Under the pieces are notes generated by a model. That model was not told where the DNA came from and ran no database searches. It was given only the letters and a program-made list of their open reading frames with translations. A program made the translations under genes and the position numbers. This document shows, piece after piece, positions 1 to 7,819 of a DNA stretch of 64,000 nucleotides (within the stretch, counting starts at the first letter, position 1; every line of letters starts with the position of its first letter). The DNA comes from Gemmiger sp. An120 (GTDB lineage: Bacteria > Bacillota > Clostridia > Oscillospirales > Ruminococcaceae), in contig NZ_NFLN01000002.1 in the NCBI RefSeq assembly GCF_002160955.1, positions 1 through 64,000 on the forward strand. Direction: 5' to 3'.

Positions 1-18
1 AGCCATAGAAAAAAGAGG

Positions 19-74
19 ACCTCCCTGTAAAATAGGATGTGGGTTTGCCAACCACATTCAAAAAACAGGGAGGT
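19..74. repeat. Perfect 10-bp inverted repeat, IS200-like left end
   Basis: ACCTCCCTGT at 19-28 is the exact reverse complement of ACAGGGAGGT at 65-74. It sits just upstream of an IS200-type tnpA start. IS200/IS605 elements carry subterminal hairpins that the Y1 transposase recognises as single strands, so this is probably the left-end hairpin, although the two arms are 36 bases apart. Confidence 0.5.
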
Positions 75-84
75 TGTCTTTGAA

Positions 85-258
85 ATGAGGAATAACAAAG
101 ACGTAGATAGTTTAAGTCACACAACGTGGAGATGTCAATATCATGCGATTATAAGTCCTCCGATAAACCAGTGGAAGTGTAACAGGTTCGAATGGATTTG
201 TCAAGCAGGAATCTGTCCGTTTCATCTGAAGAACTACGGAATATGTGCCCTTGAATAA
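85..258 (+). pseudogene. tnpA: IS200/IS605-family transposase TnpA remnant
   Basis: From the ATG at 85 the first 25 residues (SLSHTTWRCQYHAIISP around residues 8-24) match the conserved N-terminus of IS200/IS605 Y1 transposases, which normally read WRCQYHIVFAPKYRRQ. After about residue 25 the similarity stops. The reading frame runs through unrelated residues to a stop at 258, so the HUH motif and the catalytic tyrosine are missing. A functional TnpA is about 130-155 residues. A strong inverted repeat lies just upstream. This is the 5' stump of an insertion element truncated by deletion or recombination and should be inactive. The frame could also be opened at the ATG at 37, but the family-like start is at 85. 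Confidence 0.6.
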
Positions 259-355
259 GTATGCACCACCTTTGATACTTAGTTGTATTGTGCCTTTTGT
301 GGCGAGGCATCAGCAAAAGAGGCAAGAAAACCGGTTATCTGTTCAGCAGCGCTTT

Positions 356-2251
356 CTACACCGCAGGAAGAGTCCAGCACAAGATCATAATTTCGGGCAT
401 CGCCCCAGCGACGTCCGGATATATGGTGATAATATGCGGCACGGGCTTTATCGGAACGGTAGATATTCTCTCTTCGGCTTCTTCCCTGGTATCGCCGTAT
501 ACTTCCATAACTCTCCGAATACGATACTCCTGTGGAGTTTGTATAAAAATCCGTACAACATTTTTCCGGTCTTGCAGAACATAATCGGCAGCACGTCCTA
601 CAATGATGCAGCTTCCGTTATCGGCAATCTTTTCAATAATTCTGTGCTGTGCCATCACTGCCAGCCGAACGGCTTTGGTGCTGAGATACAGATTATACAG
701 AACTTTTGGGGCATTTTTATTGATGCCAGACACGAATTCTTTATCCAGTCCGCTTTCTTGTGCGGCCAAAGCCGTCATTTCTTTGTAGTAGAAAGGGAGA
801 TCTAGCTGCTCCGCCACAAGCCTGCCGATTTCCTTGCCGGAAGAACCGTGCTGACGGGCGATCGTAACAATAACACCAGGCTTGGATGGACGAATAATTG
901 CGGCAGACTGATTTTTGTCCAGCAGAGGAGCTTGACTGACATAGGGATGCGAGAGAAATTGCCGGTAAAATTCGAACCCCAGCAGGGTAGTGAGCAGTTC
1001 TGTGACAGGAAAGGTGAGCCAAAACCAGGTAAGGCCCAGACGGGAAAAGACAAATCCTAAAGGAACAAACAAAACTACCGTACGTACAACTGTCAGCAGA
1101 GAACTTTTTAGACTTTGACCGACAGCCTGAAAAAACACCGGGAAGATCAGCGAGGTGACCAGAGGAATGAAGCTGATGCCGATAAATCGGAATCCCACAC
1201 TGCCAATTTCCACCACACGAGGATCAGAGGTAAACACGTGGAGCATAGGACCGGGAATAGTCTCAAAACAGAGCGTTCCCAGTGCCATGAGTGCCATCCC
1301 GAATACAACCGATGTGACCAGGGTCTGCTTACAGCGACGTATTTTCCGTGCGGCATAGTTAAAGCTGATTACCGGTACGATACAGGTCTGCATGGAACCG
1401 AGCGGAATGAAGAAAAAGGTCTGCCATTTGTAGTAGAGGCCAAGAGTAGTTACTGCTTGATCGGAGAATGTAGAAAGAATAAGATTCAAGCCAAAAATGT
1501 AAAAGGTATAGGCAGCCTGCATCAGAATATTCGGGATTCCCAATCGGAAAATTTCGGCAATTCGTCTGTGATACACGGACAACGATGGCGATTTGCGCAG
1601 TGCTTTTCGCATGACAGCCAATGCAGCTACGATCTGACCGATAACAGTTGCAATAGCGGCGCCTGCAATTCCCAGCTCCGGGAAGCCCCAAAGGCCAAAA
1701 ATCAGAAGAGGATCCAGAATGATATTGGTGACTGCACCAAGAATCTGCGCGGCCATAGGTGTTTTCATATCACCATTGGCTTGCAGTATTTTTGTCCAAA
1801 TACTTTCCAAAAACAAGCCGAAACTGAATATTCCAATAATTCTCCCATAGGTAACCACGTCGGTGATAATTTCCGGAGAGGATGTAGACATTCCGGCATA
1901 TGCAGGCATGATGCACCAGCACATGAGTGCAAAGATTGCCCACAGCAATACAGCCAATGGGGTACCCACACCGGCAAATTCATCGGCTTTATTCTTTTGT
2001 CCTACACCGAAGCGTGCTGCCATAGCGGTATTAATACCAACGCCGGTACCAACCGCCAGAGCAATCATAAGCAGCTGAATCGGGTATACAATAGACAGTG
2101 CCGTAAGACCGGAATCGGAATATCTTCCGACAAACAGACTGTCTACGATATTATAGAGCGCCTGGATGAGTTGTGCCAGCATGACGGGAGGTGCAATCTT
2201 CAACAGTATTTTCAGAATTTTTTCCTGTCCGAAAAATTGAGAATCTGTCAT
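356..2251 (-). CDS. MATE efflux transporter fused to cytidylate-kinase-like domain (C-terminus frameshifted)
   Basis: Residues 1 to about 440 form a MATE/DinF-type multidrug exporter with about 12 hydrophobic segments; the start (QALYNIVDSLFVGR) is typical. From about residue 456 a cytidylate-kinase-like P-loop domain follows (VTIARQHGSSGKEIG, then IIVGRAADYVL). This MATE-kinase fusion is common in gut Clostridia and the role of the kinase half is unknown. Near 464-473 the frame breaks. The intact frame ends early at 356 with an unrelated tail. The other frame continues NIYRSDKARAAYYHH and on through about 62 codons to a stop at 279, exactly the tail expected for the kinase domain. The gene therefore carries a frameshift, or the sequence has an error there. 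ATG 2251 is preferred over TTG 2272, which overlaps the upstream marR stop. It is co-transcribed with the MarR gene, which probably represses it. Confidence 0.85.
   Translation of the reverse strand: MTDSQFFGQEKILKILLKIAPPVMLAQLIQALYNIVDSLFVGRYSDSGLTALSIVYPIQLLMIALAVGTGVGINTAMAARFGVGQKNKADEFAGVGTPLAVLLWAIFALMCWCIMPAYAGMSTSSPEIITDVVTYGRIIGIFSFGLFLESIWTKILQANGDMKTPMAAQILGAVTNIILDPLLIFGLWGFPELGIAGAAIATVIGQIVAALAVMRKALRKSPSLSVYHRRIAEIFRLGIPNILMQAAYTFYIFGLNLILSTFSDQAVTTLGLYYKWQTFFFIPLGSMQTCIVPVISFNYAARKIRRCKQTLVTSVVFGMALMALGTLCFETIPGPMLHVFTSDPRVVEIGSVGFRFIGISFIPLVTSLIFPVFFQAVGQSLKSSLLTVVRTVVLFVPLGFVFSRLGLTWFWLTFPVTELLTTLLGFEFYRQFLSHPYVSQAPLLDKNQSAAIIRPSKPGVIVTIARQHGSSGKEIGRLVAEQLDLPFYYKEMTALAAQESGLDKEFVSGINKNAPKVLYNLYLSTKAVRLAVMAQHRIIEKIADNGSCIIVGRAADYVLQDRKNVVRIFIQTPQEYRIRRVMEVYGDTREEAEERISTVPIKPVPHIITIYPDVAGAMPEIMILCWTLPAV
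464..473 (-). other. Probable frameshift site in MATE-kinase fusion
   Basis: Upstream codons read TREEAEE in one frame; downstream the conserved kinase tail (NIYRSDKARAAYYHH) continues in another frame to a stop codon at 279-281. The switch lies in a short GAGAGAATA context. A two-base gain or one-base loss would explain it. Confidence 0.7.
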
Positions 2252-2268
2252 TACTTTTATGAATCCTT

Positions 2269-2712
2269 TCAAGCGTTTTCTTTCATGGCTTGTTCAAGCG
2301 CATCGCTAAAAGCAGCAGCGGCCTGTGCCATTCCACGGATATTTTCTTCACCAATCAATGCAACAGCCTGAGTTTCAATTTTGTTCAGGGAATCCAGAAA
2401 TGGGGCAGCGTAGGCTGTGCCTGTTTCCGTCAACACAAATGCTTTCTCACGACCGCGGCAATACTCAGGACTTACAACAAGCAATCCGCGCTTGCGCATG
2501 TCGGTAATGACATTGTTGATTGTTTGCCGGGGTAGCAAATAACAATCGCAGATACCTTTCTGAGTGCAAAAACCATCATCACGGATTGTGTACAAAACCA
2601 GCATTTCGTTGTAGCTGATGCCATGGCGCTTTGACCATGCAGAATAGACGCCGCGAAATTTGATTACGGCACGGTTTATATCTCCAAGCAGTTCCAATGA
2701 TGTATCTGGCAT
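2269..2712 (-). CDS. MarR-family transcriptional regulator
   Basis: A 147-residue winged-helix protein with the MarR layout: an N-terminal dimerisation helix, an HTH around residues 45-75 (the second helix includes LLPRQTINNVITDMRKRG), a wing (RGREKAFVLTETG) and a C-terminal helix. The ATG at 2712 has GAGGG seven bases upstream, so it is preferred to GTG 2730. The stop at 2269 is 18 bases from the start of the MATE exporter, which suggests one operon. The promoter carries a perfect palindrome over the -10 box, the expected arrangement for an autorepressor released by a small ligand, perhaps the substrate of the exporter. The ligand cannot be predicted. Confidence 0.88.
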   Translation of the reverse strand: MPDTSLELLGDINRAVIKFRGVYSAWSKRHGISYNEMLVLYTIRDDGFCTQKGICDCYLLPRQTINNVITDMRKRGLLVVSPEYCRGREKAFVLTETGTAYAAPFLDSLNKIETQAVALIGEENIRGMAQAAAAFSDALEQAMKENA

Positions 2713-2774
2713 GCGGAATCCCTCTTTCACGAATTTGAAAAGATCTTTGCAGGAAAATAGCGGGCCTTTGAAGT

Positions 2775-2806
2775 GCGGCTATAATCCCAAATGGGATTAT
2801 AGCCGC
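2775..2806. promoter_or_regulatory. Perfect 15-bp-arm palindrome, candidate MarR operator
   Basis: Arms 2775-2789 and 2792-2806 are exact reverse complements separated by two bases. The core reads TATAATCCCA/TGGGATTATA, so the palindrome covers the -10 hexamer of the marR promoter. A bound dimer would block RNA polymerase. Confidence 0.7.
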
Positions 2807-2824
2807 GTGGAATTGTGTTGTCAA
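2796..2824 (-). promoter_or_regulatory. Sigma-A promoter of marR-MATE operon
   Basis: On the minus strand, TTGACA (2824-2819) and TATAAT (2801-2796) are separated by exactly 17 bases, matching the consensus at every position. Transcription would start near 2789 inside the palindrome and read into marR. Confidence 0.85.
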
Positions 2825-3059
2825 CTATCTTTTCGGATAGGATGCAGCATGGCAAAAATTCAGAAAAGCCAATAAAACTAAAGAAGGTCCGTTCCCCGTA
2901 TCATCAGGAAGCGAACCCTCAAAATAAACCTTAATTTTATAGGCAGATATTGTACAGCGGATGATGATAAGTCAAGCCCATGAAGCCGATATGCAAAAGG
3001 GTTTACAGGCTTGGCAATAGAAGCGCTTAAAAAGGAAGACAAACCACATGAAAATATTG

Positions 3060-3758
3060 TCATTCTTCCGGCAGATAAAACCCGGACACTCCGTTGGAAA
3101 ACTCTCCGGCAGCAAAACGGTGCATTACACCGTCTATCTCTACTTTATAGACGGGGAACACCTTTTCCACATGGTAATGCGGGTCGATCACAGTGGCTGT
3201 TTCGTTGCATCTTTGCCAGCGGTATTGATAGATATCTACGCCAAACAGCCGGCAAAGCCCGGTTGGTCCGGAGGTTTCGAACTTCCAGTTTGTGCAGGGC
3301 TTTTCCGGTTCAGGCTGCGGAAACAGCGAACAATAAAACTGTTGTGCCTTTTCCAGATCCTTGGCGTTGGGATGCCCTTTGGCAAGGCCGCCTACCAGCT
3401 TGAACGGGCCAAAGGTGTCATACCCCTTGCAGCTGAATTCCCCCAACACCGGGCATTCCTTTTCCTCAGCAACCTGTCGCAGAGTTTTGGTACCGCGACC
3501 CTTTGCACCGCCATAGGTGTAAACAAAGAACACCGGTTTGCCGGCGGGCAGATGCTGGCGGGCAAATTCCACTACCGTTTTATGCATGTCGGACATATAG
3601 ATGCCGGACGCAAAACCCACACAGTCGTACCCGTCTAGTCGTATGTTAGACTGGGTGCGCAGATCGATAAGATCGACACTGCCCGCTTTGGCCATGGCTT
3701 CCACGACCTTCCGGGTATTTCCGTGATGGCAGGAGAGATAGCAGATTGCCGTTTTCAA
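3060..3758 (-). CDS. Flavodoxin-family protein
   Basis: The 232-residue product begins KTAICYLSCHHGNTRKVVEAM, where the S-x-H-GNT-K segment at residues 9-16 is the FMN-phosphate-binding loop of flavodoxins. Residues 80-90 (VYTYGGAKGRG) fit a second FMN-contacting loop. Beyond about residue 155 is a roughly 75-residue C-terminal extension rich in aromatics and Cys that I do not recognise. A redox role is likely; partner and substrate are unknown. The start overlaps the stop of the upstream SDR gene by four bases (ATGA), indicating translational coupling with an NAD(P)-dependent oxidoreductase. Confidence 0.8.
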   Translation of the reverse strand: MKTAICYLSCHHGNTRKVVEAMAKAGSVDLIDLRTQSNIRLDGYDCVGFASGIYMSDMHKTVVEFARQHLPAGKPVFFVYTYGGAKGRGTKTLRQVAEEKECPVLGEFSCKGYDTFGPFKLVGGLAKGHPNAKDLEKAQQFYCSLFPQPEPEKPCTNWKFETSGPTGLCRLFGVDIYQYRWQRCNETATVIDPHYHVEKVFPVYKVEIDGVMHRFAAGEFSNGVSGFYLPEE

Positions 3759-4471
3759 TGTTCGTCGCCTCCCTGAAGCGTCCAGCCAAAATCGTTATGG
3801 TAGATCATCTGCCGGGTCATGCCGCCGTCGATGCAGATGTTTTCGCCGGTGATGAACCCTGCCTTGTCGGAGCAGAGAAACAGCACCATATTGGCAATAT
3901 CCAGCGGATTGCCCACCCGGCCTGCCGGCTGCTGAGAAGCATCCGGCCCGGTCCAGACCTCACCGTTGGCTTCAATCCAGCCCGGCGAAATGCTGTTTAC
4001 CCGCACTTTGCCGGCAAGGCTGACCGCCAAAGCATGGGTCAGTGCCGCAATGCCGCCCTTGGCAGCGGTGTAGCTTTCGGTCTGGGGCTGGCTCATCCGA
4101 TCCCGGGAAGAAGAGATATTCACCACAGCTGCACCGGGCGCAAAGTAAGGCATAAACAGCTTGGTCAGATAAAAAGGCGCGGTTACACCGACTTGCAGTG
4201 CATAGTTGAACTCATCCCAGCTGCATGTATTGATTCCCTTCATCAGGGGCAGGGCATTGTTGACCAGGTAATCTACATGACCATAATCTGCAATGACCTT
4301 GCGGGCAAAGGTCTCCAGTACGGTCTGGTCCGCAATATTGCCCGTAAAATAGTCATTCGGCAGCAGCTCAATGACACATACCGAAGCCCCGGCCTTGCGG
4401 AATTCCTCCACGATGGTTTTGCCAATTCCCTTGGCGCCGCCGGTCACAACGGCAACTTTATCCGTAAACAT
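3755..4471 (-). CDS. SDR-family NAD(P)-dependent oxidoreductase
   Basis: A classical short-chain dehydrogenase/reductase of 238 residues. It has the dinucleotide-binding TGGAKGIG at residues 10-17, the NNA motif near 91-93, a catalytic Ser in VVNISSSRDR near 137, and YTAAK (Tyr-x-x-x-Lys) near 152-156. SPGWIEA and GENICIDGG are the usual C-terminal signatures. The acidic residue after beta-2 (VIEL) hints at NAD rather than NADP. Substrate is unknown. It lies between a DUF1349 protein and the flavodoxin gene on the same strand, with tight spacing (20 bases and a 4-base overlap), so the three probably form one transcript. Confidence 0.9.
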   Translation of the reverse strand: MFTDKVAVVTGGAKGIGKTIVEEFRKAGASVCVIELLPNDYFTGNIADQTVLETFARKVIADYGHVDYLVNNALPLMKGINTCSWDEFNYALQVGVTAPFYLTKLFMPYFAPGAAVVNISSSRDRMSQPQTESYTAAKGGIAALTHALAVSLAGKVRVNSISPGWIEANGEVWTGPDASQQPAGRVGNPLDIANMVLFLCSDKAGFITGENICIDGGMTRQMIYHNDFGWTLQGGDEH

Positions 4472-4491
4472 GGCGTTTCCTCCTTGTGCGG

Positions 4492-5097
4492 TTAGTCCGG
4501 CTGCTGCCCGTCATGAGCCTGCCACTGACACTCCGTGATCTGCATGTGGGAGAATACCGCTGTGAAAGAGGACTCTTCCGGAGAGCAGGCATACAAACCA
4601 AACCGAATGGTACCGCCGCCTTTGCGAAGATGGCAGATGCGCATCTGGCTGAAGGTAACTCCATCCGGAGAACATTCAATTCTGTAGTCATCCTCCCGGC
4701 GGCTGAGCCGGTACCACATGGTGCGAATCTGACCATCGATAGCGGTGGTTGCCCAGTCGGAGTAGCCCTCATTGGTCACGACACTTCCCAGATGCTGAAA
4801 GGCTCCGTTTTCATACTCGACGGATGCTTTCAGCCAGTTTTCACTGTCCAGATACAGGACGATGCCGCACTGATCAAATCGATGCCCCGCATCGGCAAAA
4901 TCAGTTTTGACAACAAAGCTGAAATAAGGCTCGTCCGTTTCCATTTGCAGAAGGGGAGCGTTATCGTTGCGGAAATGGTAATAGGTACGCTGCCACAAAT
5001 CGGTATGTGGCTGTGTTGTGATCTCAATTTTCTCTTGCGAAATGCTGTATTGCTCCGGCGGTCTGGTAAAAACCAGCTTTTCTGTATCGAATTTCAT
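4492..5097 (-). CDS. DUF1349 domain protein (concanavalin-like fold)
   Basis: A 201-residue soluble protein of the DUF1349 family. Typical features are FSFVVKTDFADAGHRFDQCGIVLYLDSENWLK and the closing LYACSPEESSFTAVFSHMQI. Members adopt a jelly-roll, lectin/glucanase-like fold and are often near sugar-metabolism genes, but no enzyme activity is established. The ATG at 5097 is chosen because GGGAGG lies eight bases upstream and residues before it are not family-like. It is the first gene of a probable operon with the SDR and flavodoxin genes. Confidence 0.82.
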   Translation of the reverse strand: MKFDTEKLVFTRPPEQYSISQEKIEITTQPHTDLWQRTYYHFRNDNAPLLQMETDEPYFSFVVKTDFADAGHRFDQCGIVLYLDSENWLKASVEYENGAFQHLGSVVTNEGYSDWATTAIDGQIRTMWYRLSRREDDYRIECSPDGVTFSQMRICHLRKGGGTIRFGLYACSPEESSFTAVFSHMQITECQWQAHDGQQPD

Positions 5098-5230
5098 AGA
5101 GATTTCCTCCCTTTTCTTAGCAGTATTGTACCACCAGGGGAAAAGCTGTACAAGCATGCACTCAGCCATCCACTGACGCAACAACAGGCAGAACGTGGGG
5201 CCTGATGCAAATAATAGCTGATAAAACCAG

Positions 5231-5262
5231 AAAATGCCGTTTCCCGGAGGAAACGGCATTTT
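5231..5262. terminator. Bidirectional intrinsic terminator
   Basis: Perfect 14-bp arms AAAATGCCGTTTCC and GGAAACGGCATTTT with a CGGA loop. It lies downstream of the AIM24-like gene and upstream of the DUF1349 gene, separating the two minus-strand units. The A/T-rich flanks suit both directions. Confidence 0.85.
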
Positions 5263-5267
5263 TCACT

Positions 5268-5957
5268 TCAGTCGTTGCTGCTATTGGACGGGAAGAAAGG
5301 ACGCAGTACAGCAGCCACGTTGCTGATCGGCATAGTCTGCAGCCAGACGCGGCCCGGCCCGGTAACCACAGTGTTAAACAGGCCTTCACCGCCAAAGAAA
5401 GCGTTCTTGATTCCAGGGACGCTCACGATATCCACCGAGCAGGTGGCATCCATAGCGGCGATATAGCCGGTATCCACTACCAGCGACTGGCCGGCAGCCA
5501 GTTCGTACTCCACCACGTGACCATCAAACTCGGTGAAGGCAGTGCCCTGACCGGAGAGTTTCTGCATGATAAAACCCTCACCGCCGAAGAAACCGGCGCC
5601 CATCTTCTTCTGGAAGAAGACGGAAAGTTCTACGCCTGCTTCCGCTGCCAGGAAGCTGCTCTTCTGGACTACCAGTTCGCGGCCAGGCCCGATTTCAAAG
5701 GCACGGATACTGCCGGGGAAGCTGGAGGCAAAGGCAATCATGCCGGGACCGCCCTGTGCCGTGTAGCGGTTCTGGAACAGAGCCTCGCCCGCCAGCAGAC
5801 GGCCAAACATCTTGCCCAGACCTCCACCGCTGGTGGTCTCCATCCGCATGTTCGGGGTCATCCAGCTCATGCTGCCCCGCTCGGTGATCATGGTTTCGCC
5901 TGCAGACAGTTGGCAGATTACCACAGGAAGGGTATCGCCCTCGATTTGGTATTGCAT
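5268..5957 (-). CDS. TIGR00266/AIM24-family protein
   Basis: A 229-residue member of the AIM24/TIGR00266 family, made of glycine-rich beta repeats folding as a double-stranded beta-barrel. Typical segments are MITERGSMSWMTPNM, GGGLGKMFGRLLAGE, FFGGEGFIMQKLSG and AFFGGEGLFNTVVTGPGRVWLQTMP. The family is widespread. Yeast Aim24 is mitochondrial, but the molecular role in bacteria is not settled. It is monocistronic: a promoter lies directly upstream and a strong terminator directly downstream. AGGAGAAATGAAGG precedes the ATG. Confidence 0.9.
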   Translation of the reverse strand: MQYQIEGDTLPVVICQLSAGETMITERGSMSWMTPNMRMETTSGGGLGKMFGRLLAGEALFQNRYTAQGGPGMIAFASSFPGSIRAFEIGPGRELVVQKSSFLAAEAGVELSVFFQKKMGAGFFGGEGFIMQKLSGQGTAFTEFDGHVVEYELAAGQSLVVDTGYIAAMDATCSVDIVSVPGIKNAFFGGEGLFNTVVTGPGRVWLQTMPISNVAAVLRPFFPSNSSND

Positions 5958-5994
5958 CCTTCATTTCTCCTTTTCTTTCTCTAGGGGAGCTATC

Positions 5995-6023
5995 ACTATA
6001 TTAGTTACGTTTTAGCCTTGCAA
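5995..6023 (-). promoter_or_regulatory. Sigma-A promoter of the AIM24-like gene
   Basis: On the minus strand TTGCAA (6023-6018) and TATAGT (6000-5995) are separated by 17 bases, about 40 bases upstream of the start codon. Confidence 0.65.
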
Positions 6024-6067
6024 AGAATGACAAAAATATGAAAATTAAGGTGCTTATTGGATAAAGA

Positions 6068-6097
6068 AAAGCAGCCTCCACACGCAGGAGACTGCTC
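6068..6097 (-). terminator. Intrinsic terminator of the ribbon-helix-helix gene
   Basis: On the minus strand GCAGTCTCC pairs with GGAGGCTGC (one mismatch) and is followed by TTTTCTTT, immediately after the stop codon at 6101. Confidence 0.6.
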
Positions 6098-6100
6098 TTA

Positions 6101-6298
6101 TCATTCTTCAGGGATTTCCAGCCGGGCGAGGGCATAATCAATGCACATCTGCACCAGTTCATTGCGGGTGCGGCCTGTCTGTGCGGCCACATTTTCCAGT
6201 TTGGCGAGCATGGTATCCGGCAGCCGCACCGAAACCACCGTGGATTTTCCTACAGCTGGTTTGCGGTGCGGAACGATAAACTTATCCTCTTGCGCCAT
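6101..6298 (-). CDS. Small ribbon-helix-helix (CopG-like) protein
   Basis: A 65-residue product. Its core STVVSVRLPDTMLAKLENVAAQTGRTRNELVQMCIDYAL has the beta-strand/helix/helix pattern of MetJ/Arc/CopG DNA-binding proteins. The ATG at 6298 has GGAGGT seven bases upstream; the longer frame up to 6343 has no ribosome-binding site. No toxin gene lies next to it, so it is more likely a regulator than an antitoxin. It is divergent from a SLOG-family gene, and a 12-bp palindrome (ATTGTGCACAAT, 6333-6344) between them could be its operator. Confidence 0.75.
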   Translation of the reverse strand: MAQEDKFIVPHRKPAVGKSTVVSVRLPDTMLAKLENVAAQTGRTRNELVQMCIDYALARLEIPEE

Positions 6299-6332
6299 GT
6301 TGCACCTCCGACGATATTTTCTTGTAGTCATT

Positions 6333-6344
6333 ATTGTGCACAAT
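6333..6344. promoter_or_regulatory. 12-bp palindrome between divergent genes
   Basis: ATTGTGCACAAT is a perfect palindrome in the AT-rich gap between the ribbon-helix-helix gene and the SLOG gene. It is placed to control both, possibly as the operator of the ribbon-helix-helix protein. Confidence 0.4.
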
Positions 6345-6402
6345 GGTGTATTATTTATATATTACAAAATAGTATTACATAGTGTGATGAAAGGAGAAAG
6401 TT

Positions 6403-6897
6403 GTGGATACGCGACCATATACTTGCTGCTTTACAGGCCATCAAAATCTTTCAATTCATCAGCAGGAGGAAATATGGCAACGAGTATGTACCCGGCTTTA
6501 TCCGCTGTTGGAAAGAGACGTGCGCTATTTCGGCGTGGGCGGTGCAATAGGATTCGACACGCTGGTGGCAGAAAAGCTTCTGGATTTGCGGAAAATCTAT
6601 CCGCAGATCCGGGTGATTCTGGTGCAGCCATTTCAAGGGTACCAAAGCCGCTGGACACCTGCACAGCAGGCCCGTGCAGCAGCCGTGGAGAACCGTGTCG
6701 ACAAGGTGGTGATCTGCTGCCGGACACCCAGCCGAGAGGCATTTCTGGCACGGGACCGGCATCTGGTGGATGGATCTGCCTACTGTATTGGCTACTGTAC
6801 CCGTTCCACCGGCGGCACAGCGTATACCTTGCGGTATGCACAAAAGCAAGGGCTGCAGGTGTGGAACATAGCAGGATTGGAGAGACTGCCAAAATAA
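6403..6897 (+). CDS. SLOG-family (DUF1273/YpsA-like) protein
   Basis: A 164-residue Rossmann-like protein starting with GTG (AAAGGAG six bases upstream). The signature CCFTGHQNL near residues 8-16, the GVGGAIGFDTLVAEKLL segment near 45-61 and the end STGGTAYTLRYAQKQGLQVWNI are those of the DUF1273/SLOG superfamily, which binds nucleotides or their derivatives. The close relative YpsA is linked to cell division and stress in Firmicutes. The exact role here is unknown. It is divergent from the ribbon-helix-helix gene. Confidence 0.8.
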   Translation: MDTRPYTCCFTGHQNLSIHQQEEIWQRVCTRLYPLLERDVRYFGVGGAIGFDTLVAEKLLDLRKIYPQIRVILVQPFQGYQSRWTPAQQARAAAVENRVDKVVICCRTPSREAFLARDRHLVDGSAYCIGYCTRSTGGTAYTLRYAQKQGLQVWNIAGLERLPK

Positions 6898-7032
6898 AAA
6901 GACCTGGTGTGCAAGGCTTTGAAGAGTATCTGTCTTAATGACTTTGCAAAAATTTCGATAGTCTGCGAAAAGTCAGTTTGCGTTATATATGTCATAGAAA
7001 TTGTATTCTGACGAAAGAAGGTGCCATTATCC

Positions 7033-7320
7033 GTGGAGAAACGATATGAGTTCGACTCCGTTATTTACCCTGTTCCTGAAAAGGGCGGCGCCTATATTCG
7101 CTTTCCGTATGACATCTGTACAGAGTTTGGCAAAGGCCGGGTAAAGGCGGAAATCACGTTTGACGGAGAGCCATATTCCGGGAGCATTGTAAATATGGGC
7201 GTAAAAAACGAAGATGGCTCTATTTGCTATATCATTGGCATCCGTAAGGATATCCGGGAAAAGATCGGCAAGCAGCCTGGTGATACGGTGCGGGTAACCG
7301 TAAAAGCCCCAGAGGCGTAA
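7033..7320 (+). CDS. DUF1905 domain protein
   Basis: A protein of about 95 residues matching DUF1905 (KRYEFDSVIYPVPEKGGAY, FGKGRVKAEITFDGEPYSGSIVNMG, IGIRKDIREKIGKQPGDTVRV), a small beta-barrel often fused or adjacent to a YdhG-like DUF1801 domain. That partner follows ten bases downstream here. GTG 7033 is preferred to GTG 7021: family members start with MEKKYEF and AGAAGG lies at a good distance. Function is not established. Confidence 0.82.
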   Translation: MEKRYEFDSVIYPVPEKGGAYIRFPYDICTEFGKGRVKAEITFDGEPYSGSIVNMGVKNEDGSICYIIGIRKDIREKIGKQPGDTVRVTVKAPEA

Positions 7321-7330
7321 GGAAAAGGAG

Positions 7331-7747
7331 ATGGAAATAATGTGGACGTGCCCCAAATGCGGACGTGCATTCAAAAACACCAACCAGGAGCATTACTGCG
7401 GTGCCGCTCCACAGAGCATTGCGGAATACATTGCGCGGCAGCCGGAAGAGGCGCAGAACTACCTTCGCCAGGTTGACGAAGCGATTCACAACGCGATTCC
7501 GGATGCGGTACAAAAGATATCCTGGAGTATGCCCGCCTATTGGAAAAAAAGAAACCTGATCCAGTTCGCTGCTTTCAAAAAACATCTCGGCCTGTATCCC
7601 GGTGCAGAGGCTGTGAGCGCCTTTGCTGAACGGCTGCAAGACTACAAGACCAGTAAAGGGGCCATCCAATTACCCTATACCAAGCCGCTGCCGCTTGATC
7701 TGATCGGAGAAATGGCAGTCTGGTGCCGGAATCAGTACGGGGATTAA
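7331..7747 (+). CDS. DUF1801/YdhG-like protein with N-terminal zinc-knuckle
   Basis: A 138-residue protein. The N-terminus has C-x2-C...C (MWTCPKCGRAF...EHYC), a small zinc-binding segment. The rest (IPDAVQKISWSMPAYWKKRNLIQFAAFKKHLGLYPG) is the DUF1801/YdhG fold, some members of which bind iron and are called iron chaperones. It is encoded right after the DUF1905 gene, a recurrent pairing, and both end at a strong terminator. Confidence 0.78.
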   Translation: MEIMWTCPKCGRAFKNTNQEHYCGAAPQSIAEYIARQPEEAQNYLRQVDEAIHNAIPDAVQKISWSMPAYWKKRNLIQFAAFKKHLGLYPGAEAVSAFAERLQDYKTSKGAIQLPYTKPLPLDLIGEMAVWCRNQYGD

Positions 7748-7772
7748 AGTGGAATCATTATGCAAGAAAATA

Positions 7773-7802
7773 GGGCGCTGCACAGGCAAAAGTGCAGCGC
7801 CC
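7773..7802 (+). terminator. Intrinsic terminator
   Basis: Eleven-bp arms GGGCGCTGCAC / GTGCAGCGCCC with an 8-base loop, followed by CATTTTTG, 25 bases after the DUF1801 gene. It may also serve the minus-strand gene ending at 7820. Confidence 0.85.
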
Positions 7803-7819
7803 CATTTTTGACGGATGCT

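Noticed and set aside
181-200. GGTTCGAAT-like tRNA T-loop sequence
   Set aside because: No acceptor, D or anticodon stems could be drawn around it.
1115-2371. A 418-codon plus-strand frame over the MATE gene
   Set aside because: It is antisense to an evident transporter; its composition (Cys, His, Asn-rich) is not protein-like.
2878-3063. Small minus-strand frame after the flavodoxin gene
   Set aside because: No ribosome-binding site or homology-like pattern; it probably is chance.
6101-6298. Antitoxin of a toxin-antitoxin pair
   Set aside because: No toxin-like gene is adjacent; the divergent neighbour is a SLOG-family protein.
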